A stretch of 9,442 nucleotides of DNA from Candidatus Coatesiibacteriota bacterium (GTDB taxonomy: Bacteria > RBG-13-66-14), in the NCBI GenBank assembly GCA_014728185.1, contig WJMB01000194.1:1-9442 (forward strand). Reading direction: 5' to 3'. The position numbers and the translations under genes are program-made. The notes under the pieces were generated by a model. The model had not been told where the DNA came from. It ran no database searches and saw only the letters and a list, made by a program, of their open reading frames with translations. Position 1 is the stretch's first letter. Every line of letters starts with the position of its first letter. Shown here piece by piece: positions 1 through 6,401 of the stretch.

Positions 1-1473
1 CAGGTCACCCTGGCTCGGGCTCTCTGCCTGCACGATCTGGGCCGTTTGGCCGAATCGGCCGCCCTCTTCGGCGAGGTCGGCCGCACAAGCATCGACCCCG
101 GTGAGCGGCGCATCGCCGCCTGGAACTGCCTGGTCGATTACCGCGAAGCCGCCGCCGGCTACATCTTCACCGACGACGAAGCGGGTGTCCCCCAATTGAT
201 CTACGACTACCTGTCGGCCTACGAGGAGCTAGGACCGCTCTTCGAGTACGGCGCCCCCGAGCTGCCCCGGGAACGCCTGCTGGCCGATCTGGCCGATACC
301 CTGGCCCGCTTCGGACTCAACGGAGCGGCGGGGGAGCTCTGGCGCGAGGCCCTCGAGGCCCCCCTGCCCGACGACGCTCCCAGCGAGGAGCTCAGCCGAT
401 CCTACGCCGCGGTCAAGCTGGCCGACCTGGCCCGGGCCGACGCCGCCTACACCGCCGCGACGGCCTGGCTGGAGCGCGCCCTTGAACTGGCCGAACCCGG
501 CGGAGAGCTCCACCGCTACGCCGCCAACCAGCTCCAAACCCTCAAGACCGCTTCCCAGGGCCGCATCGCCGAAGCGCTGATCAGCGGACTGGAACCGGAT
601 CCCTCCACCATCAGCGCCGTCGATGAACGGATCGAGAGTCTCTTCGTCGGCGACAACCCCGCGCCCAACCTGGCCGCCGCCGAGCTGGCCCTGGGCGAGC
701 TGGCCGATATCGAACGTGGCTACGACTACCTGGAGGACGCCCTGGAACAGGGCGAGAATCCCGAACGCGTCGCCGGCCTGGCCGGAGAAGCCGCCTACGC
801 CCTGACCAAACTCGAGCATCATCAAACAGCCGATGAACTCTACGAACTCGCCCTGCGGGCCGATCCGGACAACAGTCCCTTAATCCACGCCCACCAGCTC
901 AACTCCGTGCGTCTGATTCTGGCCGAGGGCGAAGACGAAGAGGCCGCGCAACGGTTGAGCGAGCTCATCGAGAAGGCCGACCCCGGCGCCAGCCTGGAGG
1001 CCGCCCTGCTGCTGCTCGAGCTGGGCCGCCGCCATGAGAACGCCGAGTGGATCTGGCGCGCCGTCGAGGTCGGCGGCGAGTTGGGCGATCCGGCCCGCCT
1101 GCCCCTGCTGTTGGCCGCCAGCGAGGCCTTCCTCCTCGACACACGCTCGGACTCCTTCACCACCGAGCAACTGCGGGAAAGGCGTAATCAGGCCATCGTC
1201 AACCTGGCCGAGGCCATCCAGAACGCCCCGGAGCATCAGCGCGTCGAGATCCGCATCCGCACCGGCCTGGTTTTCCGAGCCTTCGCCGAGACATTGGCCG
1301 CCGAAAACCCCCAGGCCGCCGGCGATGAGCGCGACAAGGCCCGCCAAGCCTGGGAGCGCGCCCGCGAGGCCGCCCAGGCGGCCGGGGACTCCACGACGGT
1401 TAATGAGATCGATGATCTATTAGCCTCTCTACCACCGGCCCCCATAGAAAACGGCGCTTCAGAGACCCCCTGA
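1..1473 (+). CDS. TPR-like helical repeat protein, C-terminal part (5' end outside window)
   Basis: The frame is open from base 1 to the TGA at 1471-1473, giving 490 visible residues. The TTG at 46 has no ribosome site and sits inside a helix that already begins upstream (ALCLHDLGRLAESAALFGEV), so I treat the gene as 5'-truncated. The protein is almost entirely alpha-helical, rich in Ala, Leu, Glu and Arg. It contains degenerate TPR-like helix pairs, for example AYALTKLEHHQTADELYELALRADPDN and the segment after it. I see no catalytic motif, transmembrane segment or zinc site. The C-terminus (PPAPIENGASETP) is a short disordered tail. TPR arrays usually act as protein-protein scaffolds; the partner is unknown. 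The next gene also encodes a TPR protein but has its own strong promoter, so the two are neighbours rather than a clear operon. Confident that it is coding and TPR-like; function unknown. Confidence 0.85.
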   Translation, partial: QVTLARALCLHDLGRLAESAALFGEVGRTSIDPGERRIAAWNCLVDYREAAAGYIFTDDEAGVPQLIYDYLSAYEELGPLFEYGAPELPRERLLADLADTLARFGLNGAAGELWREALEAPLPDDAPSEELSRSYAAVKLADLARADAAYTAATAWLERALELAEPGGELHRYAANQLQTLKTASQGRIAEALISGLEPDPSTISAVDERIESLFVGDNPAPNLAAAELALGELADIERGYDYLEDALEQGENPERVAGLAGEAAYALTKLEHHQTADELYELALRADPDNSPLIHAHQLNSVRLILAEGEDEEAAQRLSELIEKADPGASLEAALLLLELGRRHENAEWIWRAVEVGGELGDPARLPLLLAASEAFLLDTRSDSFTTEQLRERRNQAIVNLAEAIQNAPEHQRVEIRIRTGLVFRAFAETLAAENPQAAGDERDKARQAWERAREAAQAAGDSTTVNEIDDLLASLPPAPIENGASETP

Positions 1474-1542
1474 CGCGCCGCGACCCGGACCCCGAGCCGG
1501 GCGATCCCACCTGGACCCTCGCGAATAACCCCGCCGCGCCCC

Positions 1543-1572
1543 TTGACATAGACGACCGCCCCCCCGTATCAT
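1543..1572 (+). promoter_or_regulatory. Strong sigma70-type promoter for the secreted TPR gene
   Basis: TTGACA at 1543-1548 is a perfect -35. After 18 nt comes TATCAT at 1567-1572, a 5/6 match to the -10 consensus. This is the best promoter in the window. Transcription would start near 1579-1580, leaving a leader of about 229 nt before the ATG at 1809. The sigma factor encoded at 5410 keeps the -35 and -10 recognition residues, so it could read this promoter. Confidence 0.8.
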
Positions 1573-1759
1573 CGCCGCTGATTACTAGTGTGGGCCGCTC
1601 ACCGGGCGGCTCGACCTTCAAAACAGGCAAAACCCGCAACCCGACTGGCGGGCGTTCGTCTCGCGTTCATGTATCGAGGAATACGTTTCGGAACTCATCC
1701 CCTCTCCAGGACGTATCCCTCCAATCCCCCAAACCGCAACCACCGGGGGTACCGAGCGT

Positions 1760-1791
1760 CGGATCGATCGCCCAACGACCATATCGGTCCG
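1760..1791 (+). promoter_or_regulatory. Hairpin next to the ribosome binding site
   Basis: CGGATCGAT (1760-1768) can pair with ATCGGTCCG (1783-1791) over nine positions with one G-U, around a 14-nt loop. The stem ends 6 nt before the AAGGAG at 1798. It is the longest stem in the leader and is placed where it could affect ribosome access. Confidence 0.45.
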
Positions 1792-1797
1792 CCAGCC

Positions 1798-1803
1798 AAG
1801 GAG
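1798..1803 (+). promoter_or_regulatory. Ribosome binding site deciding the start at 1809
   Basis: AAGGAG lies 5 nt before ATG 1809. The reading frame stays open upstream to 1590, but only this start has a Shine-Dalgarno sequence and is followed directly by a signal peptide. Confidence 0.85.
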
Positions 1804-1808
1804 TTCTC

Positions 1809-3269
1809 ATGATTAAGCGGATTGCGATCACCCTAATGACGCTTCTGGCCCTCACCGTCGCGGCCCAGGTCGAAGAGACCACCGCCGAGACCGGCGAGAC
1901 CGCCGTTTCCGCCACCTCAGAACCTCTGGATGAGGGCCGGATGACCAAATGGCTCGTCTTCGACCTCTCCAGCGACTTCCCCTACCGCGACGAGGAGTAC
2001 GTCGACCCCGTCGAGGACCTCCCCGTCAAGCGCCGTGTGGACTGGATCGGCGCCGCCATCGCCCTGAGCGTCAACTACGACCTGATGCAGTGCTCCAACG
2101 TCTGGGTCATCGAGCGCTCCGAGCTGCTTTATACCTACCAGCAGCTCTATCAGGCCATCTACGACACCGACCGCTACAACGCCATCCAAGAGGCCAAGCT
2201 CGAAAACGTCTCGGTCAACGTCAGCGCCGCCGAGGGACTCAACACCGTCTTCAACGCCGACTACATGATCGTGGGCTCCTTCGATAAACCGGCTCCCGAA
2301 TCCGTCACCCTGAAGATCGAGGTCCGCCGGGCCGACCCGCCCTACGACGTCGTGGCCTCCTTCGACTTCGAAGGCCTCTACGACGAGCTGCCCGCCCTGG
2401 CCCGCGAGGTCTCACAGACCATCATGGACGAGTTCGGCCTCTATCAGCGCCCCGGAACCGAAGAATACTGGGCCGAGCCGCTCACCGACAACCTCGAAGC
2501 CTACCGCTGGATGGCCGAGGCCATCACCGGCGGCCACTCCGGCAAGATGATCGCCTTCTTCGAGCGCGCCCTCGAGATCGACCCCGACTACTTCATCACC
2601 CTGGTCGAGTTCGGCAAGGTCCTGTATTTCGAGCAGGAGTACCAACGGGCCTTCGACATCCTCACCCGGGCCGTGGAGTCCGAGTCCGGCGCCAACAACC
2701 AGCTCGCCTGGCTGCGTCGCGGCAACGCCTACTTCAACGCCGCCTCGACTATCCTCAAGAACATCGAGTACCTCGAGAACCCGCCCGACGAGGACTGGGA
2801 GCTGGGAGACCCCTCGCTGATCAAGTACAAGACCGATCCCGCCCTGGCCCTCGAATACTACGAGAAGGCCCTCGAGAACTACGAGAAGAGCGTCGAGATC
2901 GACCCCGGCTACATCGACGGCTGGATCAGCATCGCCACCACCCTCAAGCGTCTCGAGCGGCCCGACGAGTCCCTGGCGGCTTGGGAGCAGATCCTCGAGA
3001 TCACCGACATCTGCGACGAAGCCTACTTCCAGATCGGCCGCTCGCTGTGGAACGTCGACAACGACAAGGCCCTGGAGTACTTCGAGCGCGCCGTCACCAT
3101 CAACGAACGCCACGTCGGCGCCCTCTACAACGCCGCCGCCCTGGCCCAGGCGATGGGACAAAACGACAAGGCCCTCGAGATCGTCAACATCTACTTCAGT
3201 TGGGCGCCGCCGGGACACAGCCTCTACGGCCGCTTCGACCAACTCTTCCAGGACATCATCGGCGGCTAG
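1809..3269 (+). CDS. Exported protein with TolB-N/CsgG-like domain and C-terminal TPRs
   Basis: This encodes 486 aa. The start is set by AAGGAG at 1798. Residues 1-19 form a Sec signal peptide (MIKRIAITLMTLLALTVAA) with a likely cut after Ala19; there is no lipobox Cys, so a soluble periplasmic or secreted protein is expected. Residues about 45-210 resemble the TolB-N/CsgG/FlgO-like alpha/beta fold: a strand KWLVFDL, a helix WIGAAIALSVNYDL, then NVWVIERSEL, then ADYMIVGSFDK, strands VTLKIEVRRAD, and a closing helix LAREVSQTIMDEFG. Residues about 226-465 hold TPRs, e.g. MIAFFERALEIDPDYF, ALENYEKSVEIDPGYIDGW and ALEYFERAVTINERHVGALY. Such domain pairs occur in envelope-associated proteins; no enzymatic residues are visible. 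The gene has its own promoter, a long leader and its own terminator at 3291-3318, so it is monocistronic. The N-domain assignment is by pattern and less certain than the TPRs; specific function unknown. Confidence 0.88.
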   Translation: MIKRIAITLMTLLALTVAAQVEETTAETGETAVSATSEPLDEGRMTKWLVFDLSSDFPYRDEEYVDPVEDLPVKRRVDWIGAAIALSVNYDLMQCSNVWVIERSELLYTYQQLYQAIYDTDRYNAIQEAKLENVSVNVSAAEGLNTVFNADYMIVGSFDKPAPESVTLKIEVRRADPPYDVVASFDFEGLYDELPALAREVSQTIMDEFGLYQRPGTEEYWAEPLTDNLEAYRWMAEAITGGHSGKMIAFFERALEIDPDYFITLVEFGKVLYFEQEYQRAFDILTRAVESESGANNQLAWLRRGNAYFNAASTILKNIEYLENPPDEDWELGDPSLIKYKTDPALALEYYEKALENYEKSVEIDPGYIDGWISIATTLKRLERPDESLAAWEQILEITDICDEAYFQIGRSLWNVDNDKALEYFERAVTINERHVGALYNAAALAQAMGQNDKALEIVNIYFSWAPPGHSLYGRFDQLFQDIIGG

Positions 3270-3290
3270 AGCCACTCCGCTTAAAACTAC

Positions 3291-3318
3291 AAACCGGGGA
3301 CCCAGGTCCCCGGTTTTT
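3291..3318 (+). terminator. Rho-independent terminator of the secreted TPR gene
   Basis: AAACCGGGGAC (3291-3301) pairs perfectly with GTCCCCGGTTT (3306-3316) around the loop CCAG, and TTTTT runs 3314-3318. It lies 22 nt after the TAG stop. The 11-bp GC-rich stem with a T tract is a textbook terminator. Confidence 0.93.
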
Positions 3319-3326
3319 CAATTCCC

Positions 3327-3447
3327 GACCAACTCCCACCGGCCGCGGAGACCTTTGCCCTTCTCTTCCGGAGAACCACTCGACCAACGCCGGCCGGCGG
3401 GCGGCGACGCTCGGGAGGGGGTGGGCAAAGGTCTCCGCCGGTTGGTC
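3327..3447. repeat. Intergenic inverted-repeat element 1
   Basis: GCGGAGACCTTTGCCC (3345-3360) is matched perfectly in reverse complement at 3423-3438. The pairing continues with bulges: CCG 3339-3341 with CGG 3439-3441, then GACCAA 3327-3332 with TTGGTC 3442-3447. The 62-nt interior contains a second GACCAAC at 3382-3388 that could compete for the right arm, and a small stem TTCTC-TTCCG-GAGAA at 3361-3375. The element lies between the terminator and the promoter of the next gene. It shares end motifs with the element at 6247-6457. No open frame or transposase is present, and I saw no clear target-site duplication. Confidence 0.75.
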
Positions 3448-3491
3448 GACGGTATCTCTGAGGGCCCGCCTGGCCCGGGAGGCGCCGGGAA

Positions 3492-3500
3492 TGTTATCAT
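3492..3500 (+). promoter_or_regulatory. Possible extended -10 promoter for the TatD-radical SAM gene
   Basis: TGTTATCAT contains TATCAT (3495-3500) preceded by TG one base upstream, an extended -10. No good -35 lies 16-18 nt further up (only GC-rich sequence). The predicted start, near 3507, is about 34 nt before the ATG. The same TATCAT hexamer is used by the promoter at 1567. Confidence 0.5.
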
Positions 3501-3530
3501 CGTCACGTTACGAACCCACGTATCAACTCA

Positions 3531-3535
3531 GAGGA
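3531..3535 (+). promoter_or_regulatory. Ribosome binding site deciding the start at 3541
   Basis: GAGGA stands 5 nt before ATG 3541. The frame is open upstream to a TTG at 3355, but that start would run through the inverted-repeat element and the promoter and has no such site. Confidence 0.75.
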
Positions 3536-3540
3536 ATAGG

Positions 3541-4962
3541 ATGATCGAGCGCCCCCCCGCCGTGATCGACACCCACGCCCACCTGGACGACGCCCGCTAC
3601 AACGGGCGCGTCGAGCCCGTTCTGGCGAGGATGCGCGCCGTGGGCGTCGAGCGGGTGGTCAGCATCGGTATCGACCTGAGCACCAGCCGTGAGGCCGCCG
3701 CCCTGGCCGAGGAGTATCCGGCCGTGGTCTCGGCCGCCGTCGGTCTGATGCCTCACGACGCAAGCGAATACGACGCCGATTACGCCGAGGCCCTCGAGGA
3801 GCTGACCCGCCGACCCGGTGTCGTCGCCTGGGGTGAAATAGGCCTGGACTACCACCACCAGCGCAGCCCGGCCGAGGTCCAGCGGCGGGTCTTCCTCGAC
3901 CAGCTCCGCCGCGCCCGGCTACTGGGCCTGCCCGTGGTCGTCCACAGCCGCGAGGCCCACGACGACACCCTGGACGTCCTTGAGGAGGCCGCCGGGTTCC
4001 CCCTGTTGCGCCAACCACCCCTGGGGGTCCTGCACTGCTTCTCCGGCGCGGAGCGCCACGCCCGACGGGCGATCGAGTTGGGCTACCTGGTCAGCATCGG
4101 CGGCGTGGTCACCTTCAAGAACGCCCGGGACTTCCAGGCCCTCGTCGGACGACTGCCCCTGGAGCATCTCGTCGTCGAGACCGACGCCCCCTACCTGGCG
4201 CCGCACCCACGTCGAGGCAAGCGCAACGAGCCCGCCCTGGTCACCCTGACCCTGGCCAAACTGGCCGAACTCCACGGGGTCGACTACGGCGAAGCCGCCC
4301 GGATCACCACGGGCAACGCCCGGCGGCTCTTCCGCCTGCCCGATCCGGCCAACGACCCCGGCGACTTCTGCTACCAGTTGGGTTCCAACCTCTACCTGAA
4401 CGCCACCAACCGCTGTAACAACGACTGCGGATTCTGCGTCCGCCGCCGTAAGCTGGGCCTGGCCGGCCACCGTCTCTGGCTGGGCCGCGAGCCCGAATCC
4501 TCCGAGCTCCTCGAGTGCGTCGACGAAGCCGGCGGCCCCGAGCGCTTCCGCGAGGTGGTCTTCTGCGGCTACGGCGAGCCCCTGCTGCGCCTTGAGGTGG
4601 TGCTGAAGACGGCGAGCGAACTGAAACGACGCGGCGCCCGACTGCGTATCGATACAAACGGAACGGCCCAGCTCGAGTTGGGGCTCGACGCGAGCGAGCT
4701 CATCGCGCGACTGCGCCCCGTGATCGACCACCTCAACGTCAGCCTTAACGCCGCCGACGCCGAAAGCTACGTGCGTCTCTGCCGGCCCTCCCGCGGCGCC
4801 GCCGCCTTCGAGGCCGTCAAAGAGCTGGTCCGGGCCGCCATCGACAGCGGCCTGCCCGTAACCTGCACCGCCGTCGAGCAGCCCGGTCTCGAGGCCGAGG
4901 CCATCCGCCGCCTGGCCGAGGACCTCGGCGCGAGCTTCCGCCTGCGCGCCTTTAATGACTGA
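3541..4962 (+). CDS. TatD-family hydrolase fused to TatD-associated radical SAM domain
   Basis: This encodes 473 aa in two joined domains. Residues 1-267 are a full TatD-type metal-dependent hydrolase. It has the metal motif DTHAHLD (His12, His14), GEIGLDYH (Glu99), VVHSRE (His135), HCFSG (His165) and ETDAPYLAPHP (Asp215), ending with the usual TGNARRLF helix. The family contains 3'-5' DNA exonucleases and other phosphodiesterases; the natural substrate here is unknown. Residues 279-473 are a compact radical SAM domain: CNNDCGFC is a canonical CxxxCxxC (Cys292, Cys296, Cys299) for a 4Fe-4S cluster, then FCGYGEP (341-347), the SAM-contact motif, RIDTNG, and SLNAADAESYVRLCRPSRG. From memory this matches the family named TatD-associated radical SAM (TIGR04038), about 190 aa, found beside or fused to TatD; its reaction is not known to me. 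No stop or frameshift lies between the halves, so the fusion looks real. The protein is probably cytoplasmic. Confidence 0.93.
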   Translation: MIERPPAVIDTHAHLDDARYNGRVEPVLARMRAVGVERVVSIGIDLSTSREAAALAEEYPAVVSAAVGLMPHDASEYDADYAEALEELTRRPGVVAWGEIGLDYHHQRSPAEVQRRVFLDQLRRARLLGLPVVVHSREAHDDTLDVLEEAAGFPLLRQPPLGVLHCFSGAERHARRAIELGYLVSIGGVVTFKNARDFQALVGRLPLEHLVVETDAPYLAPHPRRGKRNEPALVTLTLAKLAELHGVDYGEAARITTGNARRLFRLPDPANDPGDFCYQLGSNLYLNATNRCNNDCGFCVRRRKLGLAGHRLWLGREPESSELLECVDEAGGPERFREVVFCGYGEPLLRLEVVLKTASELKRRGARLRIDTNGTAQLELGLDASELIARLRPVIDHLNVSLNAADAESYVRLCRPSRGAAAFEAVKELVRAAIDSGLPVTCTAVEQPGLEAEAIRRLAEDLGASFRLRAFND

Positions 4963-5311
4963 TTCCCCCGATTGTGTCCGCCGCCATTGAAGCCTCACCG
5001 ACGACGGACTAAACTGTTTGTTGAATGAATCGGCCAATCAAACTGGACTGATGAGGATTTCCACGAAGAATGGGCACCTTAAACAGCGTCTGCTCGAGAA
5101 CGACAGTTACCGCCCGGCGTCATCAAGCTCGGAAACGAACTTCTGTCAGCATATCATGCGTAAACGCCGTGAGAACGACTGAACAGGACCGACAGCGCTC
5201 CACTTTCACCCGGCGAGCAACGGCGCGCTGAACCGCTCTTTCTCAATTTGGTTTGGTCCGAACACGCTCCATGTCGCCGAATTCAAGTCAGTTGTGCCGC
5301 GGTACCTGCCG

Positions 5312-5330
5312 TTAGGTAAACCTAAGCTAG
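5312..5330. promoter_or_regulatory. Dyad resembling a DtxR/IdeR metal-regulator box
   Basis: TTAGGT-AA-ACCTAA (5312-5325) is a perfect inverted repeat with a 2-nt centre. Extended to 19 nt (TTAGGTAAACCTAAGCTAG) it agrees at 16 of 19 positions with the DtxR/IdeR consensus TWAGGTWAGSCTWACCTWA as I remember it. It lies upstream of the TATAAT at 5368. No DtxR-family gene is in the window, and the better symmetry is the 14-bp dyad rather than the 19-bp box, so a different regulator or chance is possible. Confidence 0.35.
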
Positions 5331-5367
5331 CCTCTCCGCCATGCGGATATGTATACCCTTTCAAGCC

Positions 5368-5373
5368 TATAAT
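5368..5373 (+). promoter_or_regulatory. Candidate -10 element of the sigma factor gene
   Basis: A perfect TATAAT lies about 37 nt before the ATG at 5410. No recognisable -35 occurs 16-18 nt upstream and there is no TG extension, so it would be weak or activator-dependent. Confidence 0.45.
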
Positions 5374-5409
5374 GCCCTTCCCTTCCACTAACAGATTCCC
5401 CGTGAAACG

Positions 5410-6240
5410 ATGAAAACCGGCCGCCAGGACCCGGCCCTCGAGGCCTACTTCCGCGAGATCAACCGCCTGCCCATGCTTTCCCGGCAGGAGGAGCTCGAGC
5501 TCGCCCGCCGCGCCAAGGCCGGCGACGAGGAGGCCACCAAGCGCCTGGTCGAGGCCAACCTGCGCTTCGTCGTAAAGATCGCCTACCGCTATATCAACCA
5601 GGGACTGCCCCTGATAGACCTGATCAGCGCCGGCAACGAGGGCCTGATTATCGCCGCGCGCCATTTCGAACCCGAGCGGGGCAACAGGCTGATCTCCTAC
5701 GCCGTGTGGTGGATCCGCCAGTCGATCAGCCGGGTGCTGGCCAACGATTCACGCACCATCCGGTTGCCCTTCTACGTCTACTGCGACCTCTACCGGCTCA
5801 AGCGGGTGCGTGAGCTCTTCCGCTCCCGCGAGGGCCGCGAGCCCAACGACAACGACCTCTCCGGCGAACTCGGTCTGCCGCCGCACAAGGTCGAGCGGCT
5901 GCGCAAGCTCGCCTCGGGCGAACTCTCCCTCAACCGACCCTTGACCCCGGACGACGGTACCGAGATGCTCGACCTCATCGCCGACGCCGAAAGCCCCAAC
6001 CCCGAGGACGACCTGCTCGAATCCGACCGAATCGCCCAGGTCGAGAACTACCTCAGCCAACTGCCCGAGCGCCAGGCGCGCATCGTCAGCATGCACTACG
6101 GCATCGGCTGCGAACCGATGACCCTGCGCGAGATCGGCAAGGTCTTCAACCTCTCCCGGGAGCGTATCCGCCAGATCGAGGTCCAGGCCTTCCGCCAGGT
6201 GCGCAAGATGGCTACCAAGGAGATCAAGCGCACCGAGTGA
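5410..6240 (+). CDS. RpoD/SigA-family sigma70 factor, compact (no region 1.1)
   Basis: This encodes 276 aa. It directs RNA polymerase core enzyme to promoters in the cytoplasm. Domains in order: region 1.2 at about 7-42 (ALEAYFREINRLPMLSRQEE), region 2 at about 44-117 (LVEANLRFVVKIAYRY, DLISAGNEGLI, YAVWWIRQSISR), region 3 at about 118-200, with the finger-like SLNRPLTPDDGTEMLDLIAD at 173-192, and region 4 at about 212-272 with the helix-turn-helix TLREIGKVFNLSRERIRQIE. Trp100, Trp101 and Gln104 correspond to the E. coli RpoD -10 contacts, and SRERIRQIE keeps the -35 contacts. The protein lacks region 1.1, as in compact Bacteroidota-type primary sigmas, so it may be the primary sigma or a group 2 paralogue. 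Region 3.0 is odd: RLPFYVYCDL replaces the usual RIPVHMIE. The ATG has only a poor Shine-Dalgarno; no better start is in frame. Confidence 0.92.
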   Translation: MKTGRQDPALEAYFREINRLPMLSRQEELELARRAKAGDEEATKRLVEANLRFVVKIAYRYINQGLPLIDLISAGNEGLIIAARHFEPERGNRLISYAVWWIRQSISRVLANDSRTIRLPFYVYCDLYRLKRVRELFRSREGREPNDNDLSGELGLPPHKVERLRKLASGELSLNRPLTPDDGTEMLDLIADAESPNPEDDLLESDRIAQVENYLSQLPERQARIVSMHYGIGCEPMTLREIGKVFNLSRERIRQIEVQAFRQVRKMATKEIKRTE

Positions 6241-6300
6241 ATCCCCACCGACAAACGGGGAGACCTCGGTAAAAACAACCGCCCGGCCGCCGCGACCACT

Positions 6301-6323
6301 ACGCCTTCCGCTAAGGAAGGCGT
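6301..6323. repeat. Short hairpin competing with the inner repeat
   Basis: ACGCCTTCC (6301-6309) pairs perfectly with GGAAGGCGT (6315-6323) around the loop GCTAA. Its right arm overlaps the first 5 nt of the inner repeat arm at 6319-6338, so the two structures cannot both be complete. Confidence 0.65.
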
Positions 6324-6401
6324 TGGCACGTTTCTTGCGGAATCCGACGCGGTATCGCTGGGGAGGCCGCCCCGCTCTGCTGCAAGAAACGTGCCAACGC
6401 C
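6319..6401. repeat. Inner perfect inverted repeat nested in element 2
   Basis: GGCGTTGGCACGTTTCTTGC (6319-6338) is matched base for base in reverse complement at 6382-6401. The stem can be extended inward by a G-U and a G-C pair, leaving a loop of about 39 nt. GCCAACGC of the right arm is repeated directly at 6406-6413. Confidence 0.8.

Larger units (their letters stand above)
1580..1808 (+). promoter_or_regulatory. Long, potentially structured 5' leader
   Basis: Non-coding stretch between the promoter and the secreted TPR gene. Several local stems can be drawn by hand: 1594-1598/1606-1610, 1633-1637/1648-1652, 1669-1674/1681-1686 (one G-U), 1726-1730/1745-1749, and the 9-bp stem 1760-1768/1783-1791. 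The stretch around 1690-1744 is C-rich and G-poor, as Rho-utilisation sites often are. I compared it by eye with the c-di-GMP-I, SAM, fluoride and TPP riboswitch cores and found no match. An untranslated leader this long in such compact DNA suggests post-transcriptional control, but that is an inference. Confidence 0.45.
4963..5409. other. Intergenic region, less G+C-rich, no convincing gene
   Basis: A 447-nt gap between the TatD fusion and the sigma factor gene, visibly richer in A and T than its surroundings. No tRNA-like cloverleaf or clear terminator was found. Just after the TatD stop a weak imperfect stem could form (GTCCG at 4977-4981 with CGGAC at 5005-5009), without a T tract. Two short frames (5051-5182 and 5070-5231) lack ribosome sites. 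The right half carries a DtxR/IdeR-box-like dyad at 5312-5330 and a TATAAT at 5368, so it is probably the regulatory region of the sigma gene. It could alternatively hold gene decay or an unrecognised small RNA. Confidence 0.5.

Noticed and set aside
1485..1502. Small stem CCCGG...CCGGG after the first gene as a terminator
   Set aside because: Only 5 bp and no T tract.
1590..1808. 73-codon N-terminal extension of the secreted TPR protein
   Set aside because: It would bury the signal peptide internally; AAGGAG at 1798 marks the true start.
1669..1812. Upstream frame of 47 codons whose TGA overlaps ATG 1809 (ATGA)
   Set aside because: No ribosome site before its ATG, very Pro/Arg/Asn-rich composition and no resemblance to a protein; the overlap is probably chance.
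3355..3540. 62-codon N-terminal extension of the TatD fusion from a TTG
   Set aside because: It crosses an inverted repeat and a promoter and has no ribosome site, while ATG 3541 has GAGGA and begins right before the conserved DTHAHLD motif.
3919..5037. Long open frame on the minus strand opposite the TatD fusion, and similar antisense frames elsewhere (e.g. 2412-3275, 5749-6480)
   Set aside because: Low-complexity Gly/Val/Gln/Leu-rich translations typical of antisense shadows in GC-rich genes; no motif or ribosome site.
5048..5068. Hammerhead-ribozyme-like core: CTGATGA followed by GAAG
   Set aside because: Stem II cannot form properly in the 10 nt between the motifs and the required GAAA is GAAG; no cleavage-site strand was found.
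5051..5182. 43-codon frame starting at ATG 5051
   Set aside because: No Shine-Dalgarno and no recognisable protein; a second overlapping frame (5070-5231) is equally unsupported.
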